NCBI GenBank assembly: GCA_947642745.1
Contig: CANRTU010000001.1
Location: 62,001-126,000, forward strand
From: an uncultured Eubacterium sp.
GTDB taxonomy: Bacteria; Bacillota; Clostridia; Lachnospirales; Lachnospiraceae
Length of the DNA stretch: 64,000 nucleotides
Reading direction: 5' to 3'
How positions within the stretch are numbered: the stretch's first letter is position 1; each line of letters begins with the position of its first letter. The position numbers were made by a program, and so were the translations under genes. Of this stretch, positions 1-8,341 are shown in pieces. The notes beneath the pieces are model-generated. The model was given only the letters and a program-made list of their open reading frames with translations. It did no database searches and had not been told where the DNA came from.

Positions 1-724
1 TTCCCCAGCAGGCCGCCACCGGTCTGAAATGGGTCCGGCAAAGGCGCACCGTCTGAAACCTGGTCAGATACGCAGCCACCAGCACGGCGGACACCACCTG
101 CCCGGTAACCGTGGCCCAGGCGGCTCCTTCGATACCCATATGAAAAGTCGTCATAAACAGTGCGTCCAGCACCGTGTTTACGATTGCGCCCGTCAATGTA
201 CAAAACATGGAAAAGCGTGGGCTGCCGTCCGCCCGGATCAAAGCGGAGCCGCCGGTCGTAAAAATCAGAAACGGAAATCCCAGGGAAGTAATGCCCGTAT
301 ACGAAAGGGAATAGTAAAGCGTCTGATCCGTAGCCCCAAACAGAATCATCATAGGATTCAGAAACAGTTTTGTAACAGCGCATAACAGCAGCCCTGTTAT
401 AAAGCACATGCTGATGGCATTACCCGCATATGCGGCCGCTTTCTGTCCGTTTCCCCGGCCCATATTCAGATTAAAATTCGCCGCCCCGCCAATTCCGCAC
501 ATTAATGAAATCGCCGTACAGCTGATCGTCAGTGGAAACGCCACGTTCGTGGCCGCATTGCCAAGCATTCCCACATACTGCCCAATGAAAAACTGGTCAA
601 CGATATTATACAATGCGCTGACCAGCATGGCGATAATACTTGGAATCGCAAATTCCGCCAATAATTTTGAAACTGGTTTTGTGCCAAGAGGATTTGCCCC
701 CTGTTTTATCGTTTGTTCACTCAT
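1..724 (-). CDS. MATE family multidrug/Na+ exporter, truncated by window edge
   Basis: The first 241 residues of a membrane transporter are visible; the rest lies beyond base 1. The N-terminus reads MSEQTIKQGANPLGTKPVSK followed by a first membrane helix with IPSIIAMLVSALYNIVDQFF, the typical opening of NorM/DinF-like MATE exporters, then further helices including a GIGGAANFNLNMGRGN stretch. MATE proteins export cationic drugs or metabolites in exchange for Na+ or H+. The start is the ATG at 722-724, preceded by AAGGGCGG. Bases 725-894, between this gene and the next, hold no gene that I can support. Family assignment is secure; substrate is unknown. Confidence 0.9.
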   Translation of the reverse strand, partial: MSEQTIKQGANPLGTKPVSKLLAEFAIPSIIAMLVSALYNIVDQFFIGQYVGMLGNAATNVAFPLTISCTAISLMCGIGGAANFNLNMGRGNGQKAAAYAGNAISMCFITGLLLCAVTKLFLNPMMILFGATDQTLYYSLSYTGITSLGFPFLIFTTGGSALIRADGSPRFSMFCTLTGAIVNTVLDALFMTTFHMGIEGAAWATVTGQVVSAVLVAAYLTRFQTVRLCRTHFRPVAACWG

Positions 725-894
725 AGCCGCCCTTCTTTCTTTTTAATATCCGGCGCACCGTTCCGCCAGAAACACACTACCATCGCACAGATCCATGCCG
801 GTGCGCAAAGATTTCCGGCAGTTCCGGTATACCGGCTGAATAGTAAATGACTCACAATAAATGCCTGAACCTGCAAGACGCGCCGGACCGCCCG

Positions 895-1359
895 TTACTT
901 ACCGGCCGGACGGCGCAAAAACGCCAGGGTTACCAGCAGGGTACCCGCAAACACGCAAAAGTCTCCCAGGTTAAACACCAGTTTGCGAAAACGTGCCGGA
1001 CCAGCGCCAAAGCTGACATAATCCACCACATATCCCTTTGTCAGACGGTCATACAGATTACTCAGACCGCCGCCTGCCAGAAGCGCCAGCCCGGTTTTTG
1101 CCATACCAGCGTCCTTTCTCCCGGAAAGCCGCAGCAGTTCAGCCATTACGCCACCCAGTACCGCCGCATGGATGCAGAGTACCTGTTCCGGTGAATCTTT
1201 TAATAAATTTCCCGCAGCTCCCGTATTATGATAGTTCTTTAAAATCACCCTGCCGCCTGCCAGCTCCCGCCGCTGTGTGGACGGTCCTGTTTCTTCCATA
1301 TGTTTTTTTACTACATACTCTGATCCGAAAATCAGTAAGATGATAAGAAAAACCGCCAT
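895..1359 (-). CDS. Signal peptidase II-like protein (LspA family)
   Basis: A 154-residue membrane protein. The C-terminal half carries the two LspA active-site signatures: NLYDRLTKGYVVDYVSF with the first catalytic Asp, and FNLGDF with the second. LspA cleaves the signal peptide of prolipoproteins at the lipobox Cys after diacylglyceryl transfer. The N-terminus is one hydrophobic helix. I place the start at the ATG at 1357-1359 because AAGGAG lies 8 nt upstream; a GTG at 1368 overlaps that ribosome binding site and is unlikely. It stands alone rather than beside rluD as in many Firmicutes, so it may be a second, divergent copy specialised for particular substrates (inference). Confidence 0.8.
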   Translation of the reverse strand: MAVFLIILLIFGSEYVVKKHMEETGPSTQRRELAGGRVILKNYHNTGAAGNLLKDSPEQVLCIHAAVLGGVMAELLRLSGRKDAGMAKTGLALLAGGGLSNLYDRLTKGYVVDYVSFGAGPARFRKLVFNLGDFCVFAGTLLVTLAFLRRPAGK

Positions 1360-1398
1360 ATGCTCCACTCCTTTCCAGTTCTTACAATCAGTATTCCC

Positions 1399-1427
1399 AT
1401 TTTACACCGGTCAGACAAATTTCTCAA
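1399..1427 (-). promoter_or_regulatory. Sigma-A promoter of the LspA-like gene
   Basis: On the minus strand TTGAGA (1422-1427) and TAAAAT (1399-1404) are separated by 17 bases, close to the sigma-A consensus. Predicted transcription would begin near 1392, about 33 bases before the start codon at 1359. Confidence 0.65.
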
Positions 1428-1512
1428 GGAAATTTCCCAAAATAAATCTGGTTCTGTTTTGCCTTATAAGAATCTGCGGCGCCAGACAGTCATTCAGATA
1501 ACTAATCTGGCA

Positions 1513-1548
1513 AATCATCAGACGAATCATCAGACGAATCATCAGATA
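1513..1548. repeat. 12-bp tandem repeat, three units
   Basis: Three head-to-tail copies of AATCATCAGACG (the third ends AGAT) run over the 3' end of the histidine kinase gene; the kinase stop codon at 1542-1544 sits in the third unit. No function is evident. Confidence 0.8.
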
Positions 1549-2507
1549 GATACATCCGAATACATCCTGATATAAAAAACAGTTCCATTCCCCAGACTGC
1601 TCTCCACCCGGATCACTCCGTTTTGCCGCATGATAATCTGTCTGGACAGGGCAAGACCAATTCCCACGCTGTCTGTCTTTGCGCCGGAACCTTTATAAAA
1701 CCGTTCGAATATATGCGCCAGATCTTTTTCCGCGATTCCTTCGCCATTATCCGCAATACAGACAGAAACGGCAAAGTTGTTCTGTCTGGCGCTGACCATC
1801 ACCTTCCCGCCAGACGGCGTATGTTCGATACAGTTTTTCACAATATTGGACACCGCTTCCATGGTCCAGTGAAAGTCACAGATCATTTCCATCCGTTCAT
1901 CCGCTTCCAGCTCCAGCGTTACTCCCTTTTCCCCGGCAACCGGTTCAAATGGCGCACATGCATGGATTAACAGCTCCCGTACACTGACGTGTTCCCGGTT
2001 TAGTTTCAGTACGTCCGCTTCCAGTCTGGAAAGCGTCAGCAGATTGCGTACCAGCCACATCATCCGGCTGATCTGGGAATCAATATTGTCCACAAATACC
2101 GCCCTCTGTGCGCCGGACATCTGTTCATCTTTAATCAGATCCGTCATAATTGTGATAGATGTCAGAGGCGTCTTAATCTGGTGTGATATATCCGAAAGCA
2201 TGTCCGCCAGATATTTTTTCTGGCGCATATCATCTTCCGACTGGTTCCGCAGCTGTACGACCAGCTTATAAATCTCGCTCTCCAGCACTCCCATATTCCC
2301 TTCCATGCATCCGGACAGCTCTGGCAGCCGGCCACCGTCCTGCACCCGCACCAGGTATTCACACAGACGCTCCACCTGCCGCTCCCGTTTCTGCCGTTCC
2401 CATATGGTCCGCACAATCACTGCCGCCAGCAGCATTCCGCAAACCACACATCCTGCCCGGGCCGCCGTTTCCATGGATATTATTCCAGATATATATAACA
2501 TAACCAT
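1542..2507 (-). CDS. Sensor histidine kinase, short N-terminus
   Basis: A 321-residue class I histidine kinase. One membrane helix (about residues 18-35) is followed by a linker, a HisKA domain with phospho-acceptor His109 in SDISHQIKTPLTS, an N box (IVKNCIEHT), a G1 box (DNGEGI) and a G2 box (GIGLAL). It should phosphorylate the regulator encoded just upstream (2882-3631), separated by a 374-base gap. Relatives usually have two membrane helices; here the first seems lost. A sequence in another frame just upstream starts MKKELKNTKYGYV and could be the displaced N-terminus. No strong ribosome binding site lies at normal distance from the ATG at 2507, so the true start is uncertain. The stimulus is unknown. 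Confidence 0.85.
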   Translation of the reverse strand: MVMLYISGIISMETAARAGCVVCGMLLAAVIVRTIWERQKRERQVERLCEYLVRVQDGGRLPELSGCMEGNMGVLESEIYKLVVQLRNQSEDDMRQKKYLADMLSDISHQIKTPLTSITIMTDLIKDEQMSGAQRAVFVDNIDSQISRMMWLVRNLLTLSRLEADVLKLNREHVSVRELLIHACAPFEPVAGEKGVTLELEADERMEMICDFHWTMEAVSNIVKNCIEHTPSGGKVMVSARQNNFAVSVCIADNGEGIAEKDLAHIFERFYKGSGAKTDSVGIGLALSRQIIMRQNGVIRVESSLGNGTVFYIRMYSDVSI

Positions 2508-2881
2508 ATTTTGTATTTTTAAGCTCCTTTTTCATAAATCTCCGGCAGGTTTTACAGACAGGCTCCAGTCCGTGATACCCGTTTCCCGTATACCCCCGGC
2601 GCATTCCGTCTGCTTAATTCTGGTACTGCAACAAACATTTCCATACCTGCGGCGGACGACTCCATATGGCGGACAGTGAGAAGACACCAGTATGGGTACA
2701 GATGATTCCAAGGCGGATGATACGGCACAATTGTGACTGTCTGGCGGGAAAGATAAACGGATACTGCCAGAAACGCTATTCCCCGATGTCCGGAATATGC
2801 GGTTATCTTCCTGTTGTTCATTTACCCTTCAGGGTACAGACTGGGAGGCACATCTCATGGAAAGCATTTTTCAAACACGCT
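2508..2881. other. Gap between kinase and regulator with a small doubtful reading frame
   Basis: The minus strand has an open frame of 89 codons (2821 to 2552) with GAAGGG only 3 bases before its ATG. It resembles nothing I know and its composition is not protein-like, so I do not call it a gene. The end next to the regulator stop carries an inverted-repeat element terminus (2859-2883). Confidence 0.5.
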
Positions 2882-2883
2882 CT
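2859..2883 (-). repeat. Single end of the GAGCGTGTTT element family
   Basis: Read on the minus strand, this starts AGAGCGTGTTTGAAAAAT and continues GCTTTCC, matching the right end of the complete element at 43769-43919 at 24 of 25 positions. It begins inside the TAG stop codon of the response regulator. No matching opposite end was found within the next 370 bases, so it is a remnant or solo end. Confidence 0.7.
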
Positions 2884-3631
2884 AAGGCTCCATCCGGTAC
2901 CCGGTTCCACGCACTGTCCGGATCAGCTCATTTCCTTCCGGATCCCCCAGCTTTTTGCGCAGCCTTTTAATATATACGCTTAATGTGTTATCATTTACAT
3001 AGTTGCCCGCCTCGTCCCACAAACCGTCCAGAATCTGCCTCCTGGAAAGCGTCTGTCCCCGGTGGTTCAGAAATACGAGCAGCAGCTTGTATTCCAGCGC
3101 CGTCAGTACAACTTCCTCATTTCCCGCATATACTTTTCCCGTCTGTAAATATACATCATTTCTTCCGGCCCGTACCACGGCAGAGCCGGCCGCCTCCGGA
3201 GTGGCACGCCTTAATACCGCTTTCATCCTGGCGATCAGCTCCCGGATCCGGAACGGCTTTGCGATATAATCATCCGCTCCCTGTTCCAGCGCCATAACTG
3301 TATTTACTTCGTCATCACAGGCTGTGAGACACATGACGGGCACATTGCTGTGTTTGCGGATACTGTCGCAAATTTCATAGCCGGTGCCGTCGGGCAGCAT
3401 CAGATCCAGCAGACATATATCAAAGCCTCCTGACCGCACGATATCCAGCGCTTCCTGCACCGAACCTGCCGTCAGTACCAGGTACGATTCCTGCTGCAGG
3501 GCGAATTTTAATCCTTCCAGAATCATTGTGCCGTCTTCCACGATGAGAACAGTCAGTCCGTTCCTCTCCGGTACATTTCCAGCCGCCGCTCTGGCGCTCA
3601 TATTCCTGTTCTGATATACTGTCTTTCCCAT
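2882..3631 (-). CDS. OmpR-family response regulator
   Basis: A 249-residue two-domain regulator. The receiver domain (about residues 26-140) has the acidic pocket VEDG, phospho-acceptor Asp76 in CLLDLMLPDG and the switch Lys in YIAKPF. The C-terminal winged helix ends IRTVRGTGYRMEP, typical of the OmpR/PhoB family. It is probably activated by the kinase encoded immediately downstream. Start chosen at the ATG at 3629-3631, preceded by GGAGAG at 8 bases; this leaves a poorly conserved 25-residue lead before the receiver domain, so MSARAA, 10 codons later, is an alternative start. No target transporter lies beside it. Confidence 0.9.
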   Translation of the reverse strand: MGKTVYQNRNMSARAAAGNVPERNGLTVLIVEDGTMILEGLKFALQQESYLVLTAGSVQEALDIVRSGGFDICLLDLMLPDGTGYEICDSIRKHSNVPVMCLTACDDEVNTVMALEQGADDYIAKPFRIRELIARMKAVLRRATPEAAGSAVVRAGRNDVYLQTGKVYAGNEEVVLTALEYKLLLVFLNHRGQTLSRRQILDGLWDEAGNYVNDNTLSVYIKRLRKKLGDPEGNELIRTVRGTGYRMEP

Positions 3632-3764
3632 AAATTCTCTCCTCTGTGCATGTGCCGGTAAACACATCCATTATATTTTGTTTTATTTAAAAAATCAATA
3701 TTCTGCCAGAATAGTTCTTAAAAATCTGCATATCCTACTATTCACAAAAAGTTCACAGAAATTA

Positions 3765-3791
3765 TTAGCACTCTATCTTGACGAGTGCTAA
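3765..3791 (+). promoter_or_regulatory. CIRCE operator (HrcA-binding)
   Basis: A perfect consensus CIRCE: TTAGCACTC (3765-3773), 9-base spacer, GAGTGCTAA (3783-3791). HrcA represses class I heat-shock genes at this inverted repeat. It overlaps the -35 box of the Hsp20 promoter. Confidence 0.97.
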
Positions 3792-3806
3792 TAATTGTGA
3801 TATAAC
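3778..3806 (+). promoter_or_regulatory. Promoter of the Hsp20 gene
   Basis: TTGACG (3778-3783), 17 bases, TATAAC (3801-3806). The -35 box lies in the spacer and right arm of CIRCE, so HrcA binding would block RNA polymerase. Transcription should start near 3813, giving a leader of about 160 bases. Confidence 0.8.
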
Positions 3807-3836
3807 AATTACAGATCACTTAAGTAAATAACCACA

Positions 3837-3950
3837 CAGCCTCCCGGTTTAATACGGAAAATCACCTGTTTCATCCGTATTTTCTGTCAAAACTGCAGAA
3901 TTCATAAAAGACCGTTTCTGTATCAACAGGCGGGAGATTCCGGGAGGCTG
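3837..3950 (+). promoter_or_regulatory. Structured 5' leader of the Hsp20 mRNA
   Basis: CAGCCTCCCGG (3837-3847) pairs perfectly with CCGGGAGGCTG (3940-3950), closing a domain that contains a second hairpin, AATACGGA (3851-3858) with TCCGTATT (3874-3881). The closing stem ends 12 bases before the GGAGG of hsp20 (3963-3967). Pairing is seen directly; a thermosensor or stability role is inference. Confidence 0.55.
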
Positions 3951-3975
3951 GCCATCAGAAATGGAGGAATGACAT

Positions 3976-4419
3976 ATGTTGATGCCTGATATTTTTAAAG
4001 AAAATTTATTTGATGACTTTTTTAATGATTTTGCCCGTCCATCCAGGGCACTTATGGGATACAGCGCTCCTGCCAATCATATGATGCGCACAGATATAAA
4101 AGAAACTGCCACTGGCTATGAGCTGGACATTGATCTGCCGGGCTATGACAAAAAAGACGTACAGGCGGAACTCAAAGACGGTTATCTGACTGTCAGCGCC
4201 GCCACCAGGAAAAATTCAGATTCCAAAGATGAAAACGGAAAATATATCCGGCGGGAGAGATATTACGGCTCCTGCAGCAGAAGCTTTTATATAGGCGAAA
4301 ACATCACACGGGACGAAATCAAAGCAAAATTCGAGAATGGCATTCTGAAACTGTCAGTACCGAAAAAAGAAGCAAAACCAGCTGTGGAAACAAACCAGTA
4401 TATCGCAATTGAAGGGTAA
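3976..4419 (+). CDS. hsp20: Hsp20 small heat-shock protein
   Basis: A 147-residue cytosolic chaperone of the alpha-crystallin family that holds unfolding proteins in oligomers until ATP-dependent chaperones act. The N-terminus (IFKENLFDDFFNDF) matches clostridial Hsp18/Hsp20. The alpha-crystallin domain spans about residues 40-135, with the conserved motif FENGILKLSVPKKE near its end. The start at ATG 3976 follows GGAGG at 3963-3967. CIRCE plus a sigma-A promoter upstream predicts HrcA repression and heat induction. Its 3' end is repeated twice more downstream in decayed form (see 4382-4545). Confidence 0.96.
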   Translation: MLMPDIFKENLFDDFFNDFARPSRALMGYSAPANHMMRTDIKETATGYELDIDLPGYDKKDVQAELKDGYLTVSAATRKNSDSKDENGKYIRRERYYGSCSRSFYIGENITRDEIKAKFENGILKLSVPKKEAKPAVETNQYIAIEG

Positions 4420-4545
4420 TCATATCCCGCACCGGAAGCCGTACTGTGGAAATACCAGCATATCGCTATGGAAGGGTAACAGGAATCATATCCTGCGCCG
4501 CAGACTGGTACTGTGAAAAAAACAGCATATCACAATAGAAGCCTG
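4382..4545 (+). repeat. Decaying tandem triplication of the hsp20 3' end
   Basis: Three successive copies begin CTGTG(G/A)AAA and contain (A/C)CAG(C/T)ATATC(G/A)C(A/T)AT: 4382-4443 (the coding copy), 4444-4510 and 4511 to about 4545. Units are 62-67 bases and grow less alike with distance from the gene. Only the first is coding; GAAGGGTAA, the Hsp20 stop context, recurs in the second. Confidence 0.75.
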
Positions 4546-4585
4546 ACAGCTGATTACAGAGTACACATTTCATATATAAAACACA

Positions 4586-4619
4586 ACACGGACAGAAACC
4601 CCATGGTTTCTGTCCGTGT
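4586..4619. terminator. Bidirectional terminator between hsp20 and tpiA
   Basis: A 15-bp perfect stem (ACACGGACAGAAACC at 4586-4600 with its complement at 4605-4619) and a 4-base loop. T-rich sequence follows on both strands, and the flanking genes converge. Confidence 0.85.
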
Positions 4620-4626
4620 CATATGT

Positions 4627-5376
4627 TTATTTATAATTTACAATTTTGCCAAAATCAGCTTTCAGGCTTGCTCCGCCTACCAGACCGCCGTCAATATCCG
4701 GCTTGCCGAATAATTCAGCCGCATTTGCCGCATTGACAGAACCGCCGTACTGGATACGTACTGCGTCCGCAGTCGCCTGATCGTACATTTCAGCAATGCA
4801 TGTACGGATTGCGCCGCATACTTCCTGCGCCTGGTCTGAAGTAGCGGTTTTGCCGGTGCCGATGGCCCAGATTGGTTCATAGGCGATCACCATACCGGCT
4901 GCCTGGTCTGCCGTAATGTCTTTTAAATCAGATTTGATCTGCATCCGGATCCAGTCCAGTGTAATGCCCATTTCTCTCTGTTCCAGGGATTCCCCGCAGC
5001 AGAGGATTGGTGTTAAACCATGTTCCAGCGCTTTTTTAACTTTTTTATTTAACATCTCATCGCTCTCTTTGAAATAATCACGTCTCTCAGAGTGTCCGAT
5101 GATAACATATTTTACGCCTGCTTCTACCAGCATACCAGGAGCTGTTTCGCCTGTGTATGCCCCGCTGTCCTCATGATACATATTCTGTGCGCCTACTGCT
5201 ACGCCGGAGCCTTTTACCGCTTCTGTTACCGGTACGATATCAATGGCTGGCACACAGTAAACAACTTCCACATCGTCACTTGCTACCAATGGTTTTAATT
5301 CTTCCACTAATTTAACAGCCTGGCCCGGCGTCATGTTCATTTTCCAGTTACCGGCTACGATTTTTTTTCTTGCCAT
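4627..5376 (-). CDS. tpiA: Triose-phosphate isomerase
   Basis: A 249-residue TIM-barrel enzyme interconverting dihydroxyacetone phosphate and glyceraldehyde 3-phosphate in glycolysis. The N-terminus [14 protein letters not shown] has the catalytic Lys in [16 protein letters not shown] carries the electrophilic His and [12 protein letters not shown] the catalytic Glu, followed by loop 6. [12 protein letters not shown] is the phosphate-binding motif. Length is standard. It is last in the gap-pgk-tpiA set on the minus strand, 56 bases after pgk, and its ribosome binding site is AAAGGA. Cytosolic, constitutive role expected. Confidence 0.99.
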   Translation of the reverse strand: MARKKIVAGNWKMNMTPGQAVKLVEELKPLVASDDVEVVYCVPAIDIVPVTEAVKGSGVAVGAQNMYHEDSGAYTGETAPGMLVEAGVKYVIIGHSERRDYFKESDEMLNKKVKKALEHGLTPILCCGESLEQREMGITLDWIRMQIKSDLKDITADQAAGMVIAYEPIWAIGTGKTATSDQAQEVCGAIRTCIAEMYDQATADAVRIQYGGSVNAANAAELFGKPDIDGGLVGGASLKADFGKIVNYK

Positions 5377-5432
5377 GATTTTATCCTTTCAAGAATTTTA
5401 TACTGATCAGTGTTCCAGATACATCCTGGAAA

Positions 5433-6641
5433 TTATTTATCGTTGGCTGCCGCTACGCCCGGCAGTTCTTTTCCTTCCAGGAATTCAAGAGAAGCTCCGC
5501 CGCCAGTGGAAATATGTGACATTTTGTCGCCAAATCCTAACTGGTTTACCGCAGCCGCAGAATCCCCGCCGCCGATAATTGTGGTAGCGTCTGTTTCTGC
5601 CAGTGCTTTTGCCACTGCGATGGTGCCTGCCGCAAGTGTCGGATTTTCAAATACGCCCATCGGTCCGTTCCAGACAACTGTCTTTGCCGATTTCACCGCA
5701 TCCGCAAATAATTCCTGTGTCTTAGGTCCGATATCACAGCCCTGTCTGTCAGCCGGCATGGCTGTTGCGTCATATACTACTGTCTCAACAGCGGCGTCAA
5801 TTGGATTCGGGAAATCTTTGATTGTTACCGCATCTACCGGAAGCAGTAATTTCTTACCCAGCTTCTTTGCTTTTTCGATCATTTCTTTACAGTAATCAAT
5901 CTTGGTTTCATCTACCAGGGAAGTTCCAATTTCATTGCCCTGTGCTTTGGAGAATGTATAAGCCATACCGCCGCCGATAATCAGTGTATCACATTTCTCA
6001 AGCAGGTTGTCGATTACGTTTAACTTGTCCGCTACTTTTGCCCCGCCAAGAATTGCCACAAACGGGCGTACCGGATTTTCCACTGCGTTTCCAAGGAAAT
6101 CTATTTCTTTCTGCATTAAGTATCCAACGACTGCTGTGTCCACCAGCTGTGCGACGCCTACGTTGGAGCAGTGCGCCCTGTGGGCTGTACCAAATGCGTC
6201 ATTTACAAATACATCGCATAAAGAAGCCAGGTCTTTACTGAAAGCTTCGCCATTTTTGGTTTCTTCCGCACGGTAACGGGTATTTTCAAGCAGAATGACA
6301 TCGCCGTCTTTCATGGCTTCCACAGCCGCTTTTGCGTTTGCTCCCACTACTTCCGGATCTGCCGCAAATTTTACTTCTTTGTCCAGTAATTCAGACAGTC
6401 TTTTTGCCACTGGCGCCAGGGATAATTCAGGCTTCGGTTCACCCTTCGGTTTGCCAAGATGTGAACAGAGAATCACTTTTCCGCCGTCAGCGATCAGCTT
6501 TTTAATTGTTGGAAGCGCTGCCACAAGACGGTTTTCATCTGTAATTTTACCTTCTTTTAATGGTACGTTAAAATCACATCTGCAAAGCACTTTTTTGCCT
6601 GCTACATTGATGTCATCCACTGATTTTTTATTTAAACCCAT
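5433..6641 (-). CDS. pgk: Phosphoglycerate kinase
   Basis: A 402-residue enzyme making ATP and 3-phosphoglycerate from 1,3-bisphosphoglycerate. Seen: [18 protein letters not shown] near the N-terminus (substrate binding), [24 protein letters not shown], the nucleotide-binding GGAKVADK segment, WNGPMGVFE, and the C-terminal GGGDSAAAV and [15 protein letters not shown] motifs. Length is typical. The ATG at 6641 is preceded by AGGAA. It lies between gap and tpiA on the same strand; a terminator-like hairpin separates it from gap. Confidence 0.99.
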   Translation of the reverse strand: MGLNKKSVDDINVAGKKVLCRCDFNVPLKEGKITDENRLVAALPTIKKLIADGGKVILCSHLGKPKGEPKPELSLAPVAKRLSELLDKEVKFAADPEVVGANAKAAVEAMKDGDVILLENTRYRAEETKNGEAFSKDLASLCDVFVNDAFGTAHRAHCSNVGVAQLVDTAVVGYLMQKEIDFLGNAVENPVRPFVAILGGAKVADKLNVIDNLLEKCDTLIIGGGMAYTFSKAQGNEIGTSLVDETKIDYCKEMIEKAKKLGKKLLLPVDAVTIKDFPNPIDAAVETVVYDATAMPADRQGCDIGPKTQELFADAVKSAKTVVWNGPMGVFENPTLAAGTIAVAKALAETDATTIIGGGDSAAAVNQLGFGDKMSHISTGGGASLEFLEGKELPGVAAANDK

Positions 6642-6721
6642 TTTTCCATTCCTGCTGTAAAATACAGCTTTTCCTTTCCTGAATAATTTACTTTTACAGT
6701 AACATCTGCCTGCAGACTGAA

Positions 6722-6757
6722 AAAGGGGACCCGGTCCTTCAGCGACCGGACCCCTTT
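6722..6757 (-). terminator. Hairpin downstream of gap, in the 318-base gap-pgk spacer
   Basis: AAAGGGGACCCGGTC and GACCGGACCCCTTT form a GC-rich stem with one mismatch or bulge around a short loop. It lies 200 bases after gap and 80 before pgk on the minus strand. Only weak T-richness follows, so it may attenuate or protect the mRNA rather than end it. The rest of 6642-6959 is GC-rich (gccgccgcctgcggcgg) with no gene that I can support. Confidence 0.55.
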
Positions 6758-6959
6758 GTGAGTCTTTTATTTACGAAAACGTCCGCCGCCTGCGGCGGTC
6801 TGCGCCAGTCATCCACTGTACCGCTGTTTTTGCGGCCTCTGGATTTCCGCGGACGTCTGTCATCCCCGGCCATTGCGGCCGGAGAGCCGGCTGCGCTGTT
6901 CCTTTTGCTGTTCACATAGTATACAGCGCATCTGCCGGACATATAAATGTCAGATACAA

Positions 6960-7976
6960 TTATGCTAATTCTGAGAAATACTTGATGGTACGAACCATCT
7001 GGGATGTGTAAGAGTTTTCATTATCATACCAGGAAACTACCTGTACTTCATACTGATCATCGGATACTTTGCTTACCATTGTCTGGGTAGCGTCAAACAG
7101 GGAACCAAATTTCATGCCTACGATATCAGAAGATACGATTTCATCTTCGTTGTATCCGAATGACTCATTTGCTGCCGCTTTCATAGCCGCATTAATGCCA
7201 TCAACTGTTACGTCTGCTTTGTTAACAACTGCTGTTAAAATTGTAGTAGAACCTGTAGGAGTCGGTACACGCTGTGCGGAACCGATCAGTTTGCCATTCA
7301 GTTCCGGAATTACGAGACCGATTGCTTTTGCCGCGCCGGTAGAGTTTGGAACGATATTTACTGCTGCCGCACGGGATCTTCTTAAATCACCTTTTCTCTG
7401 CGGTCCGTCAAGAGTCATCTGATCGCCTGTATAAGCATGGATTGTTACCATGATACCAGACTGAACCGGTGCGTATTTGTTCAGCGCATCAGCCATAGGA
7501 GCCAGGCAGTTTGTTGTGCAGGAAGCTGCGGAAATAATTGTGTCATCAGCTTTCAGTGTCTCATGGTTTGTGTTGTAAACGATTGTAGGAAGATCATTTC
7601 CTGCCGGAGCGGAAATAACAACTTTACGTGCACCAGCGTCAATATGAGCCTGTGCTTTAGCCTTGCTTGTATAGAATCCTGAACACTCTAATACAACGTC
7701 AACTTTTAAATCACCCCATGGGCAGTTCTTTGCATCCGGAAAAGCGTAGATTTTGATTTCCTGTCCATCAACTGTGATGGAATCTTCGCCAGCAGTTACC
7801 TTATCAGCCAGTTCGTACTTGCCCTGTGAAGAATCATACTTTAAAAGATGCGCAAGCATCTTAGGGCTTGTCAGATCGTTGATTGCTACTACTTCGTATC
7901 CTTCTGCGCCAAACATCTGTCTGAAAGCAAGACGGCCGATACGACCAAAACCATTAATTGCTACTCTTACTGCCAT
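6960..7976 (-). CDS. gap: Glyceraldehyde-3-phosphate dehydrogenase, type I
   Basis: A 338-residue NAD-dependent enzyme forming 1,3-bisphosphoglycerate in glycolysis. The Rossmann motif INGFGRIGR starts at residue 8; the catalytic Cys lies in [12 protein letters not shown] and the activating His in [19 protein letters not shown] and [15 protein letters not shown] match the catalytic domain. Length is standard. Start at ATG 7976 is preceded by AGGAGG. First gene of the gap, pgk, tpiA group; promoter visible at 8043-8071. Cytosolic; probably highly expressed. Confidence 0.99.
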   Translation of the reverse strand: MAVRVAINGFGRIGRLAFRQMFGAEGYEVVAINDLTSPKMLAHLLKYDSSQGKYELADKVTAGEDSITVDGQEIKIYAFPDAKNCPWGDLKVDVVLECSGFYTSKAKAQAHIDAGARKVVISAPAGNDLPTIVYNTNHETLKADDTIISAASCTTNCLAPMADALNKYAPVQSGIMVTIHAYTGDQMTLDGPQRKGDLRRSRAAAVNIVPNSTGAAKAIGLVIPELNGKLIGSAQRVPTPTGSTTILTAVVNKADVTVDGINAAMKAAANESFGYNEDEIVSSDIVGMKFGSLFDATQTMVSKVSDDQYEVQVVSWYDNENSYTSQMVRTIKYFSELA

Positions 7977-8042
7977 GCTAAATTTCCTCCTAAATATACT
8001 TTAAATTTTTATCTTTTTGGATAATATATCCAAGCTGTTATT

Positions 8043-8071
8043 ATTTTAACTAATATTTTCTTAAAATTCAA
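8043..8071 (-). promoter_or_regulatory. Promoter of gap
   Basis: Minus strand: TTGAAT (8066-8071), 17 bases, TAAAAT (8043-8048), about 60 bases of leader before the gap start. The remaining divergent intergenic space to 8341 holds a possible plus-strand -35 TTGACA at 8133-8138 with a poor -10, and a GTTTTGCG/CGCAAAAC hairpin near 8203-8219. Confidence 0.65.
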
Positions 8072-8341
8072 GTAGCATTCTACACTTTGCGATAAATTTA
8101 TAAATTTTTTATATTTTAGCAGTTTAAAATGGTTGACAATCTGTTTTGCCTGACACAATATAGAAGCTGGCGGCACATTTGAATTAATGTTACGATTCAG
8201 GCGGTTTTGCGGCGCAAAACTTTAATGACTGCGCAAAACGGCCGGAATCCGTCAGCCGTAAGAAATACCCCCGCCGCCTGCCATAACCAGATTGCAAAAA
8301 ACAGCTACAGACACAGATAAAAACACAGGAGGAATACACAC

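Noticed and set aside
1513-1548. Short CRISPR-like array
   Set aside because: Units of 12 bases are directly adjacent with no spacers, so this is a simple tandem repeat; no array is present anywhere in the window.
2552-2821. 89-codon minus-strand frame between the regulator and kinase genes
   Set aside because: Binding site too close to the ATG, composition not protein-like, no family resemblance.
6739-6942. 67-codon minus-strand frame between gap and pgk
   Set aside because: Arg/Gly-rich translation of a GC-rich spacer, no ribosome binding site, and it covers the hairpin at 6722-6757.
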